Positions 18,789 to 26,393 are shown, counted from the stretch's first letter. The stretch: 64,000 bases of DNA from Ruminococcus sp. Phil11 (GCA_001940925.1 MSGZ01000021.1:145018-209017); one strand, 5' to 3'. The notes: generated by a model from the sequence alone, not told the origin. Made by a program: numbers and translations.

Positions 18789-18925
18789 TTTCAGAAATAT
18801 TTTCGGGAGACTTCATGTTCTTAACAGTGTATCAGCGGGCGGTCTGTACAGGCGATCTCAAAAATATTTTTCGCGTATCTGCGTATCTTTCACATCAATT
18901 TACGCAATCTCAAAAAATTTTTCGG
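18789..18925 (+). repeat. Three diverged copies of a TCAAAAATATTTTTCG element
   Basis: Related blocks at 18789 (TCAGAAATATTTTCGGGAG), 18855 (TCTCAAAAATATTTTTCGCG) and 18907 (TCTCAAAAAATTTTTCGGAT), ahead of the surface-protein gene. They may be protein-binding or promoter-related sites. Confidence 0.4.
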
Positions 18926-18932
18926 ATTTTTT

Positions 18933-18960
18933 GTGACCGACTGCCCTGTCTTTCTGTCGT
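18933..18960 (+). promoter_or_regulatory. Possible ECF-type promoter for the surface protein
   Basis: GTGACC (18933-18938), 16 bp, TGTCGT (18955-18960), preceded by an A/T tract like that before the sigma gene at 20442 (GTAACC-16-CGTCTA). The match in the -10 is imperfect. Confidence 0.4.
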
Positions 18961-19105
18961 AATGAGTGAAGGGCAAAATAACACCGGCAAAACCGCACGG
19001 GTTATCGGAGCCGGTACGATCGTATGAAAAGCGGCAGCGTTCTCTGCAGGAGCAAAGCCAGTCAATCTGAATGAAATTTTTGATATGGGAATAAAGGAGT
19101 ATATC

Positions 19106-20245
19106 ATGAAAAAGTTTTTTGTTATCGCTATGACCGCAGCCGCAATGATCTCCGCGGCATCCGCTTCCGTGACCGCTTCCGCATGCATGCATGAGACCGA
19201 AGCACAGCCTGAACCGGTTGACGTCCGCGTCACCATCCGCCTTGAAAAGGAACAGCTGAACGGCGATGCCGTGTTCGACCGGTACGTCACCGCAACGGAT
19301 AACGACAACGACGGCAATGTGACCTATGCAGATGCAGTCAGAGCTGCATTTTACGTCTACAATCCGACCTCCATTGAGACCGCCTGCGAAGACGGCTGCG
19401 TCTGGGGTCATTACGGCAGATACAAGGCCGACATCACCGACGGCAGCGGCAAGCAGCTCCTCGCAGGCACTGAATACTACAACTCCGATTACGGGCTGAA
19501 GAACGGCGACTGGGTGCATGTGGAACCGCACATTGCAGACGTTGATGTTTACGCGCTGGAGCTGGAACGCAGCAGCCCGGTCTACAATTATGCGCCGACC
19601 TACGTGCAGTACGCTCCGGTCGCCCTGCGGACAGTCAAGTATCCGGCAGGCGATTTCAAGCCGGTGCCGGTACCGTTCACCGAACTGATCTTTGATGATA
19701 TCCCGTCCGGCAAAATGACAACCGCAGATGGCACGGCGGTCATCACGTTCGATCAGGAATGGGGCTGCCATACCATCCGCGCAAAGTTCCGCTGCAAGGA
19801 TACCGACACCTGCCTTGACAGCTGCACCTTCTGGACCGACAATGCCGGCCTGGACTGGACGGCACACCGCGCCTACGGCAATGCACAGACCTCCGGCGGA
19901 ATGCAGATCGCTGCCGCTGAGGAGACCACCGCGCCGGCAGCAACCACTGCTGCGCTGACCACTTCCACCGAAGCTGTCACGACCGCAGCGGAAACCGCCG
20001 CAGCACAGACCTCTGCCGAGGCGATCACGACTGCTGCTGAAACCTCCGCTGCACAGGCAGCAACAACTGCAGCTTCGACCGCAGTTTCCACGACAGCTTC
20101 CGCAAAGCAGACCTCCGCGACCGGCTCGACGAAAGCCGGCAGCCTCCAGACCGGCGACAGCACACCGGTCGCAGCACTGCTCATCGCAGGTCTGACCGCG
20201 GCAGGCATTGCATTTGCAGTCAGCAGCAGAAGAAAAGAGCAGTAA
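19106..20245 (+). CDS. Secreted, probably sortase-anchored surface protein with Ca-binding motif
   Basis: 379 residues from ATG 19106, behind AAAGGAG. Residues 1-27 are a signal peptide (KKFFVIAMTAAAMISAASAS). DNDNDGNVTYADAVRAA is an EF-hand/dockerin-like calcium loop. The middle (residues 100-270) is a beta-rich domain I do not recognise. Residues 275-340 are a Thr/Ala/Ser-rich stalk with TTAAETSAAQ-type repeats. The end, SLQTGDSTPVAALLIAGL followed by RRKEQ, has the layout of a sortase signal with LQTGD in place of LPxTG, a hydrophobic segment and a basic tail. It is probably displayed on the wall; the role is unknown. Confidence 0.8.
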   Translation: MKKFFVIAMTAAAMISAASASVTASACMHETEAQPEPVDVRVTIRLEKEQLNGDAVFDRYVTATDNDNDGNVTYADAVRAAFYVYNPTSIETACEDGCVWGHYGRYKADITDGSGKQLLAGTEYYNSDYGLKNGDWVHVEPHIADVDVYALELERSSPVYNYAPTYVQYAPVALRTVKYPAGDFKPVPVPFTELIFDDIPSGKMTTADGTAVITFDQEWGCHTIRAKFRCKDTDTCLDSCTFWTDNAGLDWTAHRAYGNAQTSGGMQIAAAEETTAPAATTAALTTSTEAVTTAAETAAAQTSAEAITTAAETSAAQAATTAASTAVSTTASAKQTSATGSTKAGSLQTGDSTPVAALLIAGLTAAGIAFAVSSRRKEQ

Positions 20246-20270
20246 GTTCCTGCAGTGATCTTATGAACAG

Positions 20271-20302
20271 AAACCGGTATGCTTTGCGGCATACCGGTTT
20301 TT
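20271..20302 (+). terminator. Terminator of the surface protein gene
   Basis: Perfect 12-bp stem AAACCGGTATGC / GCATACCGGTTT followed by TTC, 25 bp after the stop. Confidence 0.85.
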
Positions 20303-20311
20303 CATGTGCGC

Positions 20312-20340
20312 TTGCAGTCAGCCCGCCGCTGTGCTATAAT
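20312..20340 (+). promoter_or_regulatory. Sigma-A type promoter of the second sigma operon
   Basis: TTGCAG (20312-20317), 17 bp, TATAAT (20335-20340) with TGC in front. Confidence 0.7.
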
Positions 20341-20379
20341 ATAAGCATAATGCAGCAGAAAAATTTTTTTGCGGTTTTT

Positions 20380-20407
20380 GTAACCAAAATCCGACATTTC
20401 CCGTCTA
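20380..20407 (+). promoter_or_regulatory. ECF sigma-type promoter of the second sigma operon
   Basis: GTAACC (20380-20385), 16 bp, CGTCTA (20402-20407), a close match to the Bacillus ECF consensus TGTAAC...CGTC, 35 bp before the start codon. Confidence 0.7.
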
Positions 20408-20441
20408 CAAAGACAGAGGGATCAGAGAGGAGGCGTCCGGC

Positions 20442-20996
20442 GTGGAGGATACACAAATCATTGAATTATATTTTGCGCGGGACGAAAGGGCTCTGACGGA
20501 AACAGACCGGAAATACGGCGGGCTTTGCTGTTCAACCGGCAGACAGATCCTCGGCAGCCGTGAAGACGCCGAGGAATGCTGGAATGACGTCATGCTGAAG
20601 ACGTGGAACAAAATCCCCCCGGAAAGGCCCCTGTATTTTGCTGCGTATCTGGTGACACTGATGAGAAATGCTGCTCTGACCCTTTACGAAAAGCTGCACG
20701 CCGAGAAACGCGGCGGTGCCCAAACTGCGCTTGTTCTGGAAGAACTGGAAAACTGTCTGACCGCGCCCGATGACGTAGAAGCACAGGTCTCGGAGGCGGA
20801 GACCGGCGAAATGATCCGGCGATTTGTCAAAACGCTGTCGGAGGACGCACGGAATATTTTTATTCTGCGGTACGTCTACATGATGCCGGTCAAGGACATT
20901 GCGGAACGGCTCTCGATCGGAGAAAGCAAGGTGAAGGTATCGCTGCACCGCTCACGCGCGGCACTGCGGGACTATTTAGGAGGTGAACGGCCGTGA
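20442..20996 (+). CDS. ECF-type RNA polymerase sigma factor (second)
   Basis: 184 residues, GTG start 9 bp after GAGGAGG. Region 2 is ILGSREDAEECWNDVMLKTW and region 4 is LSEDARNIFILRYVYMMPVK plus the HTH AERLSIGESKVKVSLHRSRA. It is a paralogue of the sigma factor at 2071-2628 (shared RDERAL, DRKYG/EAQYG, DAEEC, IPP). Its own ECF-type promoter suggests autoactivation. The stop overlaps the GTG start of the downstream membrane protein, a candidate anti-sigma factor. Confidence 0.92.
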   Translation: MEDTQIIELYFARDERALTETDRKYGGLCCSTGRQILGSREDAEECWNDVMLKTWNKIPPERPLYFAAYLVTLMRNAALTLYEKLHAEKRGGAQTALVLEELENCLTAPDDVEAQVSEAETGEMIRRFVKTLSEDARNIFILRYVYMMPVKDIAERLSIGESKVKVSLHRSRAALRDYLGGERP

Positions 20997-22186
20997 CTGC
21001 CATGACGCTGCTCCGGGCAATGAGCGCGATTGACCCGAAGGACATCGAAGCCGCCTACAGGGCAAAAGGTGTGCGCATGACCTCCGCGGCTTCTTCACCG
21101 GTTCTGACAACAGAAGAAGCTGAAACCGCAGATATCCCCATGCCGTATCCGAAGCCCGTTTCCGCCCTGAAGCGTTATGCGATCGGCGGATGGGCAGCGG
21201 CGGCAGCGTGCATTGCGCTTGTCGCAGCGGCAGGACTGTATTTCCGCAGCAATGACGACAATCTGACAACGCCGTCCGGTTCCGAATGGGTCGTTGAGCT
21301 CACCGGAACATCTCCTGCTGAGACCGTACCGACGCAGACTGAGGAAGGTGTTTTTGCCGGTTCCGCTGAGACTGTCACCGTACCGGCGGTCACGGTACCT
21401 GCAGTTTTCACTGCACCCGCGGAAGCACAGACCACCGGGGCAGGAACCGAGTCCCCCGAAATGAGTTCCGCTCCTGCTGAAACGGATAACGGCATTCCGG
21501 TCACAACTGCAGATGAGGGCATCACTGCCGGTGCCGAAACAACAACGGCGGCGACGACCTCTGATGCATATATGATAACGACAACGACCGCTGAATCCTT
21601 TGAGAGCTACTGGCTGCGCCAAGCAGTCGATAAACGCGCCCTGCTCGCGACCTCAGACGGCCGTCCGAAGACACAGCAGGACATTGCGATCAAAACAAAA
21701 ATAGTGGATGACCCTGATGAGATCCGTGCATTTCTGGAACGGGAGGATCCCTATGTTACGTTCGGATTCAACGGTGTGACCGAGACACAGCGCAGCATGA
21801 TCATGGAAAACCCGATCATGATATATGTCAGCTGGCCAATGGACGATGACCGCTGGATCTCCTGGGGTGTTCACAGCGCAGTGCTTGACCGAAGCGGCGT
21901 GCTGCATCTGACGTTCAGCATGTACAGCGGGTGGGAGGCTGAGCATCATGAAACATGGATCTATGAAGCGGCACTGATCTGCAAAAAGGACACGCTCCCT
22001 GCCATTTCAAATATTACGCTCGAAATTGATTCCTACGAGGATACTGCCGATACCGGCGGTGAGCAGTACATGGAGTATGAGGCTTCCATAAGCGAGTATA
22101 TTTACATCAGCACAAACCAAACGCCTCAAGGCGGAAACGACGGCTCGTTTGGGTTCATGACATCTTCTCCTGATGATGCTCCGTAA
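20993..22186 (+). CDS. Anti-sigma-factor-like membrane protein (second)
   Basis: 397 residues; GTG at 20993, 8 bp after GGAGGT and overlapping the sigma stop. A 60-residue cytoplasmic head (MSAIDPKDIEAAYRAKGVR) is followed by a membrane helix (residues 62-84), a long Thr/Pro/Ala-rich stalk (residues 90-200) and an extracytoplasmic beta domain with YVTFGFNGVTETQRSMI and WISWGVHSAVLDRSGVLHL. Same architecture as the protein at 425-2074 but different in sequence. I infer that it holds the sigma factor at the membrane until a signal arrives. No anti-sigma domain is recognisable by eye. Confidence 0.7.
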   Translation: MTAMTLLRAMSAIDPKDIEAAYRAKGVRMTSAASSPVLTTEEAETADIPMPYPKPVSALKRYAIGGWAAAAACIALVAAAGLYFRSNDDNLTTPSGSEWVVELTGTSPAETVPTQTEEGVFAGSAETVTVPAVTVPAVFTAPAEAQTTGAGTESPEMSSAPAETDNGIPVTTADEGITAGAETTTAATTSDAYMITTTTAESFESYWLRQAVDKRALLATSDGRPKTQQDIAIKTKIVDDPDEIRAFLEREDPYVTFGFNGVTETQRSMIMENPIMIYVSWPMDDDRWISWGVHSAVLDRSGVLHLTFSMYSGWEAEHHETWIYEAALICKKDTLPAISNITLEIDSYEDTADTGGEQYMEYEASISEYIYISTNQTPQGGNDGSFGFMTSSPDDAP

Positions 22187-22200
22187 AACAAATCAGGCAT

Positions 22201-22236
22201 AAAAAAGCTGCCGGTCTTCTGATCGGCAGTATTTTT
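22201..22236. terminator. Bidirectional terminator
   Basis: 10-bp stem GCTGCCGGTC / GATCGGCAGT (22207-22216, 22221-22230), flanked by six A on the left and five T on the right, between convergent genes. Confidence 0.85.
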
Positions 22237-22248
22237 GATATTCAGTGA

Positions 22249-22995
22249 TCAGCTCTGCCGGTTCTTGCAGTACTGCGTGCAGAGCTTGTCGGTGCAGTTG
22301 ACGCAGCGGAGCGCGGCGTTCGTGTTCTCCCAGAACCGCTCCGGATACATCATGATGCACAGCTCCCAGATCAGCCAGTCCGCGATCGCCATGAGCAGCA
22401 GCGTCCGGGAGAAGAACCCGCTGACCGTGAGCATCGGGGAGAACATCATCAGATGATCCCAGTTGAAGATGCGGCAGGTCGTGCAGCATTTCGCCTTGAC
22501 GATCAGCCGGAACGGGCACCAGACCAGCACGCAGACAAGATCGCAGACATAAAACACAATGGTGATCATAAACAGCGCGTCGTCATTGAGGACGTTGAAC
22601 ACGCGCAGCATGGAGATAACAGCGACGACCGCCGCCCAGATCCCGAACACCTTGTAGGCAGACTTCGTGATCTCGATGATATGCCGCCGCAGTGCCTGAT
22701 AGCTGAAATTTTCCTTATCCGGCGGCTGAAAGCGGAATTTGAAGTGCTTTTGCGAGCCGAGCGCGATGACCAGCCGCTTTTTGACCGGTACCAGCTGCCA
22801 GAGCATATCCAGCATCCATGTCAGCCAGAGCAGATGCAGCGGCGTGAACCGGCGAAAGAAGTTCCAGCCCTCCAGCACCTCGGTCTGCTCCCGGTCAAAG
22901 ATCAGGATCAGGATGCACGCCGCAAGGATCAGACAGCGAAGCACAAGCTGCGCCATATACAGTTTTCTTGTTTTGGATGTGCCTGCATTCTGCAT
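22249..22995 (-). CDS. Polytopic membrane protein with Cys-rich ends
   Basis: 248 residues with about five membrane segments (LVLRCLILAACILILIF, FGIWAAVVAVISMLRVF, FMITIVFYVCDLVCVLVW, and others). Two Cys clusters face the same side: KAKCCTTCRIFNWDH in a loop and RCVNCTDKLCTQYCKN at the C-terminus. These could bind an iron-sulfur cluster or metals. It lies 33 bp downstream of a HgdC/DUF2229-like gene and is probably cotranscribed, so it may serve as its membrane or electron-transfer partner (inference). Only a weak ribosome site (AAGGCGG). No family recognised with certainty. Confidence 0.75.
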   Translation of the reverse strand: MQNAGTSKTRKLYMAQLVLRCLILAACILILIFDREQTEVLEGWNFFRRFTPLHLLWLTWMLDMLWQLVPVKKRLVIALGSQKHFKFRFQPPDKENFSYQALRRHIIEITKSAYKVFGIWAAVVAVISMLRVFNVLNDDALFMITIVFYVCDLVCVLVWCPFRLIVKAKCCTTCRIFNWDHLMMFSPMLTVSGFFSRTLLLMAIADWLIWELCIMMYPERFWENTNAALRCVNCTDKLCTQYCKNRQS

Positions 22996-23028
22996 GATTC
23001 CCGCCTTCTTTTCCAGTCCGTTCCCGGC

Positions 23029-24261
23029 TTATCCCTTCGGCTGCCGGGCATTCGCAAGCATCAGCTTGACACGGTTTTCCTGATTGACGCGCGTCGCGCC
23101 GGGGTCATAGTCGATCGCGGTGATATTCGCATCGGGATATGCATTCTTGATAACGCGCATCATGCCCTTTGCGACGATATGATTCGGCAGACAGCCGAAC
23201 GGCTGCGTGCATATAATATTTTCGGTGCCGGATTCGACGAGCGCGGCCATTTCCGCGGTGATGAGCCAGCCCTCGCCCATGCTCACGCCCTGACTGATAT
23301 ACTTGTCGGCACGGTTGCGGAGATGCTCAAAGTCATGCGGCGGGTCAAAGACGCCGTGCTTTTTGACGGCGTTGATCTGCTGCTTCTGCATCGCATAGAT
23401 CGCCTTGTAGCCGAGACCGTTATACAGCACATTCTTATTGAAGAAGTGATAGAGCTTGCCGTCCACGGCCGTGCTGATCGCGCAGTACATGACAAATTCC
23501 AGCAGCGACGGGATGACCGGCTCGCAGTTTTCGGAGAGCAGATAATCCTCCAGATGATTGTTCGCGAGCGGGGAATATTTGACGTAAATCTCCCCGACGA
23601 TGCCGACGCGGATCTTGTTTCTTGCGGTGCGCGGGATCGCGGCGAACTCATCGAGGATGCGCTTGTAGAGCTTTTTCGTATGCAGATAATCCCGGGACTG
23701 GAACGCCTTTTCGAGCCGCCGCTGCCATGTCAGCAGAAGCTTATCCGTTGCGCCGCGCTGCAGCTCATAGGGGCGGCACTGGTTTGCGACCAGCATCAGC
23801 AGATCGCCGTAGAGCACCGCGTAGAGGAATTTCAGGAAGATCGCGGGGGTCATCTGCCAGCCGGAGCCGGGATCCTTTTCCAGTCCGGAGAAGTTCAGGG
23901 AGATGACCGGCACCTGCGGGAACTGCTCCTCCAGTGCTTTCCGGAGCAGGTGGATATAATTGGATGCGCGGCAGCCGCCGCCGGTCTGCGTGATGAGCAG
24001 CGCGGTGCGGTTCGGGTCGTAACGGCCGGATTTCAGTGCCTCCATGAACTGCCCGATGACCAGCAGTGCCGGATAGCAGGTATCGTTGTGCACGTTTTTG
24101 AGTCCCTCGTCCACGACGGCGCGGCTGGCTGTCCGCAGCAGCTCGCAGTTGTAGCCGTAGGGCTTGAGTACGCTGATCAGCAGCTGAAAATGTACCGGCA
24201 GCATGTCCGGTACCAAAATGGTATGTGTTTTTTTCATCTCCGGTGTGAACCGTGCTGACAT
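23029..24261 (-). CDS. 2-hydroxyacyl-CoA dehydratase-related (DUF2229-like) protein
   Basis: 410 residues, ATG 24261 behind GGAGG. It resembles the C-terminal part of the large acyl-CoA dehydratase activase-related proteins: the N-terminal HNDTCYPALLVIGQF, then ALLITQTGGGCRASNYIHLL, VGIVGEIYVKYSPLANNHLE and near the end CTQPFGCLPNHIVAKGM. The Cys residues in NDTCYPA, GGGCRASN and FGCLPNHI are the likely [4Fe-4S] ligands of this family. In relatives an ATPase activator part is fused or adjacent; here only the reductase-like part is present with a Cys-rich membrane protein downstream. Substrate and reaction are unknown. Confidence 0.8.
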   Translation of the reverse strand: MSARFTPEMKKTHTILVPDMLPVHFQLLISVLKPYGYNCELLRTASRAVVDEGLKNVHNDTCYPALLVIGQFMEALKSGRYDPNRTALLITQTGGGCRASNYIHLLRKALEEQFPQVPVISLNFSGLEKDPGSGWQMTPAIFLKFLYAVLYGDLLMLVANQCRPYELQRGATDKLLLTWQRRLEKAFQSRDYLHTKKLYKRILDEFAAIPRTARNKIRVGIVGEIYVKYSPLANNHLEDYLLSENCEPVIPSLLEFVMYCAISTAVDGKLYHFFNKNVLYNGLGYKAIYAMQKQQINAVKKHGVFDPPHDFEHLRNRADKYISQGVSMGEGWLITAEMAALVESGTENIICTQPFGCLPNHIVAKGMMRVIKNAYPDANITAIDYDPGATRVNQENRVKLMLANARQPKG

Positions 24262-24288
24262 TTGAATCCTCCGCTCTAATATAGGTAT

Positions 24289-24399
24289 CGCACGTTTCGC
24301 GCAAGCGAAACTGCGCAGTTTGCCGAAGGCAAACGTGCGCTGCGCGATGATTGATAATGGGCTCCGCCCAAACCCGCCAAAGGGTCACTGACCCTTTGG
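24289..24399. promoter_or_regulatory. Nested palindromes in the leader of the dehydratase-like gene
   Basis: CGCAC and GTGCG (24289-24293, 24335-24339) enclose two 7-bp hairpins, GTTTCGC/GCGAAAC and GTTTGCC/GGCAAAC, forming a three-way junction. A separate perfect 11-bp repeat CCAAAGGGTCA / TGACCCTTTGG lies at 24377-24399. Confidence 0.6.
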
Positions 24400-24480
24400 A
24401 ATTCCATTATGAATGATATATTAACAAGTATTCGCTAACAGGGCCGCAACTTTCAGGATAAAAAGGTGAATCCGGCACTT

Positions 24481-24984
24481 TCAGAACCTGACCTGATACG
24501 GAAAGCCGACCGCCTCTGTATATTCCGGCAGGACGGTTTCCACGGGGAACGGCCGCTGTTCCAGTTTGCCGTCCTTTGTCCGCACCAGCGCGCAGAGCTC
24601 CCCGGTCCGGATATTCTCCGATTTGCAGAACTCCGCAAAGCTTGTGCAGAACGCATCAAACAGATCGCGCTGCTTCACACGGAGCGCAACGGTCTCATGC
24701 CACTTTGCTGTCCAGAAGTTCTGCTTCTGCGTGCGCTTCAGCAGCGCGTCCCCGAAATGATGCTCCTCCAGCCGGCAGAAGCCCGATACGACGGCATAGT
24801 CGCCGTCCTGCTCGTACTTGCCGGACTTCGCATCCAGCCGCGCATAGCTTTTGATCACTTCAATATATGCCTTTGCAATATCCCTGCCCTGCTGAAAATA
24901 AATGCTCTGAATGTCGATCTGCTTCGCGGCATGGGAATCCGCATCCCGCCGCAGCGTCTCGGTCAGTACCGTCCGGAGCTCCAT
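24481..24984 (-). CDS. Hypothetical protein, tandem paralogue 2
   Basis: 167 residues from the ATG at 24984, which follows AGGAAGGGGG; a TTG at 25005 would overlap the upstream stop. It shares layout and ending with the gene in front: an N-terminal segment followed by a KxYE-type turn (AKSGKYEQDGDYAVVSGFCR), a basic middle (RTQKQNFWTAKWHETVALRV), and the C-terminal GFPYQVRF. No known family, no membrane or signal segment. The pair is expressed from the promoter at 25576-25604. Confidence 0.8.
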   Translation of the reverse strand: MELRTVLTETLRRDADSHAAKQIDIQSIYFQQGRDIAKAYIEVIKSYARLDAKSGKYEQDGDYAVVSGFCRLEEHHFGDALLKRTQKQNFWTAKWHETVALRVKQRDLFDAFCTSFAEFCKSENIRTGELCALVRTKDGKLEQRPFPVETVLPEYTEAVGFPYQVRF

Positions 24985-25001
24985 TTCCGCTGCCCCCTTC
25001 C

Positions 25002-25493
25002 TCAAAACTCGATCTGATACGGAAAGCCGAATGCCTGGATCTTCTCTTTTTTCGGCTTTTGCAGGGTGACGGGCAGCGTATGATAGCAGGTCTTGCCGTC
25101 CTTGTTCAGGATTTTCGCCTGAAACGGATGCAGGATGATCTGCTCGTCCTCGCAGAGCTTTCTGAGCGCGGAGAGGAACACCTCGAACAGCTCGTTCTCC
25201 GGGTTCAGCGAAACGACGCTCCGCTTGCCGTGCATGAAGCGCTTTTTCTTCTCGGTCTGCAGCACGGGCTGCTCGAAATCGGTCTCGCTGATCGTGATAA
25301 ACCCGCTGATGAGTGCCCGCTGCTCGACGCGCTCGTAATTGCCGCTGCGCGCCGCGATGCGTGCCTCCTCCTCGATCATATCGACATACTTGGCCGCGAT
25401 GTTCCGCGCCTGATGATACCGGCGGCTGCGGAAATCGGTCTCCATGTCGCCGTGGATCTGCACCTCAGCCTTGAGCTGATCTATGAATTTCAT
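25002..25493 (-). CDS. Hypothetical protein, tandem paralogue 1
   Basis: 163 residues from the ATG at 25493 with AAGGATG in front; a longer frame upstream has no support. Matches to its neighbour: ARIAARSGNYERVEQRALIS against ARLDAKSGKYEQDGDYAVVS, EKKKRFMHGKRSVVSL against TQKQNFWTAKWHETVAL, and the end GFPYQIEF against GFPYQVRF. The two are therefore an old tandem duplication. No function can be assigned; both are cytoplasmic. Confidence 0.8.
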   Translation of the reverse strand: MKFIDQLKAEVQIHGDMETDFRSRRYHQARNIAAKYVDMIEEEARIAARSGNYERVEQRALISGFITISETDFEQPVLQTEKKKRFMHGKRSVVSLNPENELFEVFLSALRKLCEDEQIILHPFQAKILNKDGKTCYHTLPVTLQKPKKEKIQAFGFPYQIEF

Positions 25494-25575
25494 ATTATCA
25501 TCCTTTTTTCGCTGCTGACTTTTCTTTTGTTTTCTTTCTGTATCTGCCGCAGGCGCGGCAGCGCATATATACTTT

Positions 25576-25604
25576 ATTATATCATATACTGCAGAAAATT
25601 GCAA
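25576..25604 (-). promoter_or_regulatory. Promoter of the tandem paralogues
   Basis: Reverse strand TTGCAA (25599-25604), 17 bp, TATAAT (25576-25581). Confidence 0.75.
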
Positions 25605-25644
25605 TGGGCGGAATGCGAAAAATTTTGACAACAGCATCCCGTTC

Positions 25645-25674
25645 GGCCGGATACACGCCGCGAACCGGCTTCTT
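25645..25674 (-). repeat. Fragment of the dispersed repeat
   Basis: Reverse strand AAGAAGCCGGTTCGCGGCGT followed by GTATCCGG matches the head of the repeat units (AGAAGCCGC-TT-CGCGGCGTGTAT) but the rest of the unit is absent. Confidence 0.45.
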
Positions 25675-25759
25675 CGGCTTTGCGGCATAAGCATGAAAGC
25701 CGGGATGCCCTTTGCTGTCTGCTGTTTGAACGGTTCTGCGTGTATGTTGCATCTCCCGC

Positions 25760-26044
25760 CGGACGGCGGAAAAATAATCCGGAACCGTGTAACCTTATTT
25801 GGGTGTTTCCTGTCTCCAATAATGGGCGGGGAACGGTCATCACAGCAGGTTCGTACCCTTGCGACCGGCTCCGCGTCCGCTTCCGAAATTTCACCATCTC
25901 ATGTAACGATACGCCCCGGACCGCTGCTGCACAGAAGTCCGGGGCGTACCGTTTTATCCGATCCATACAAACAGCAGCCCTGCCGGAACAGAGCTGCCGT
26001 TTGTTCATCATCATGTCACACTTTCACGAAAGGAAAAAGCGGAC
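25760..26044 (-). ncRNA. Candidate structured RNA
   Basis: Downstream of the promoter at 26051-26079, the leftward transcript would contain three strong hairpins: 25967-26004 (ACAAAC, GCAGC and CTG blocks paired across single mismatches), 25910-25948 (perfect 12-bp TACGCCCCGGAC / GTCCGGGGCGTA) and 25834-25867 (CGGTC/GACCG enclosing GGGTACGAACC). A reading frame of 145 codons from 26014 exists but has a weak ribosome site and ends in non-protein-like sequence. The 3' end is not defined. Confidence 0.4.
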
Positions 26045-26050
26045 AATATT

Positions 26051-26079
26051 ATTATAACACAGAACAATATAATTGTCAA
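26051..26079 (-). promoter_or_regulatory. Consensus promoter ahead of the RNA candidate
   Basis: Reverse strand TTGACA (26074-26079), 17 bp, TATAAT (26051-26056). Confidence 0.8.
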
Positions 26080-26126
26080 GCGATTTACAGCAAAAGAAAA
26101 CAGACCGTTTGTCAGGTATCCGGCAC

Positions 26127-26193
26127 AAAAAACGGGCATCTCTGCGGAACGCGGAAATGCCCAAGTGTTTTAGAAAGTGAGGACTCAACCTCT
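26127..26193 (-). ncRNA. Candidate 65-70 nt small RNA
   Basis: A consensus promoter at 26200-26228 is followed after about 30 bp by a terminator-type hairpin (GGGCAT ... ATGCCC, 26134-26162, with an internal CGCG pairing) and TTTTTT on the reverse strand. Between them lies GAGG/CCTC and an unpaired AC-rich stretch, and no reading frame. This is the layout of a stand-alone sRNA. Confidence 0.55.
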
Positions 26194-26199
26194 GCTGTC

Positions 26200-26228
26200 A
26201 GTATAGCATAATGCCGCGCATTTGTCAA
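26200..26228 (-). promoter_or_regulatory. Promoter of the small RNA candidate
   Basis: Reverse strand TTGACA (26223-26228), 17 bp, TATACT (26200-26205) with TGC in front. Confidence 0.8.
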
Positions 26229-26311
26229 GTTTTTTATTTGGTATCATCTTGCGGATCGTGCCTCATGTTGTCAGAATGAGCAAAAGATTCATATTGTTTT
26301 GAAAAAAACTA

Positions 26312-26340
26312 TTGACATTTCCAAGCATGCAATATATAAT
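26312..26340 (+). promoter_or_regulatory. Consensus promoter of the dockerin protein gene
   Basis: TTGACA (26312-26317), 17 bp, TATAAT (26335-26340), 54 bp before the start. Confidence 0.85.
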
Positions 26341-26393
26341 AGAAATAGGATCCAAATCGGTTTGCAGTTGAAAACGAAGAAGGAGGAATTAAT

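Noticed and set aside
22453..24258. 601-codon open frame antisense to the membrane protein and DUF2229-like genes
   Set aside because: It spans two clear genes on the other strand and shows no protein-like features.
25834..25880. tRNA-like T-arm (GGTTCGTACC) in the noncoding stretch
   Set aside because: No anticodon arm, acceptor stem or CCA could be assembled around it on either strand.
25577..26014. 145-codon reverse-strand reading frame
   Set aside because: It is interrupted by strong hairpins, has a weak ribosome site and shows no protein-like pattern; a noncoding RNA is the better explanation.
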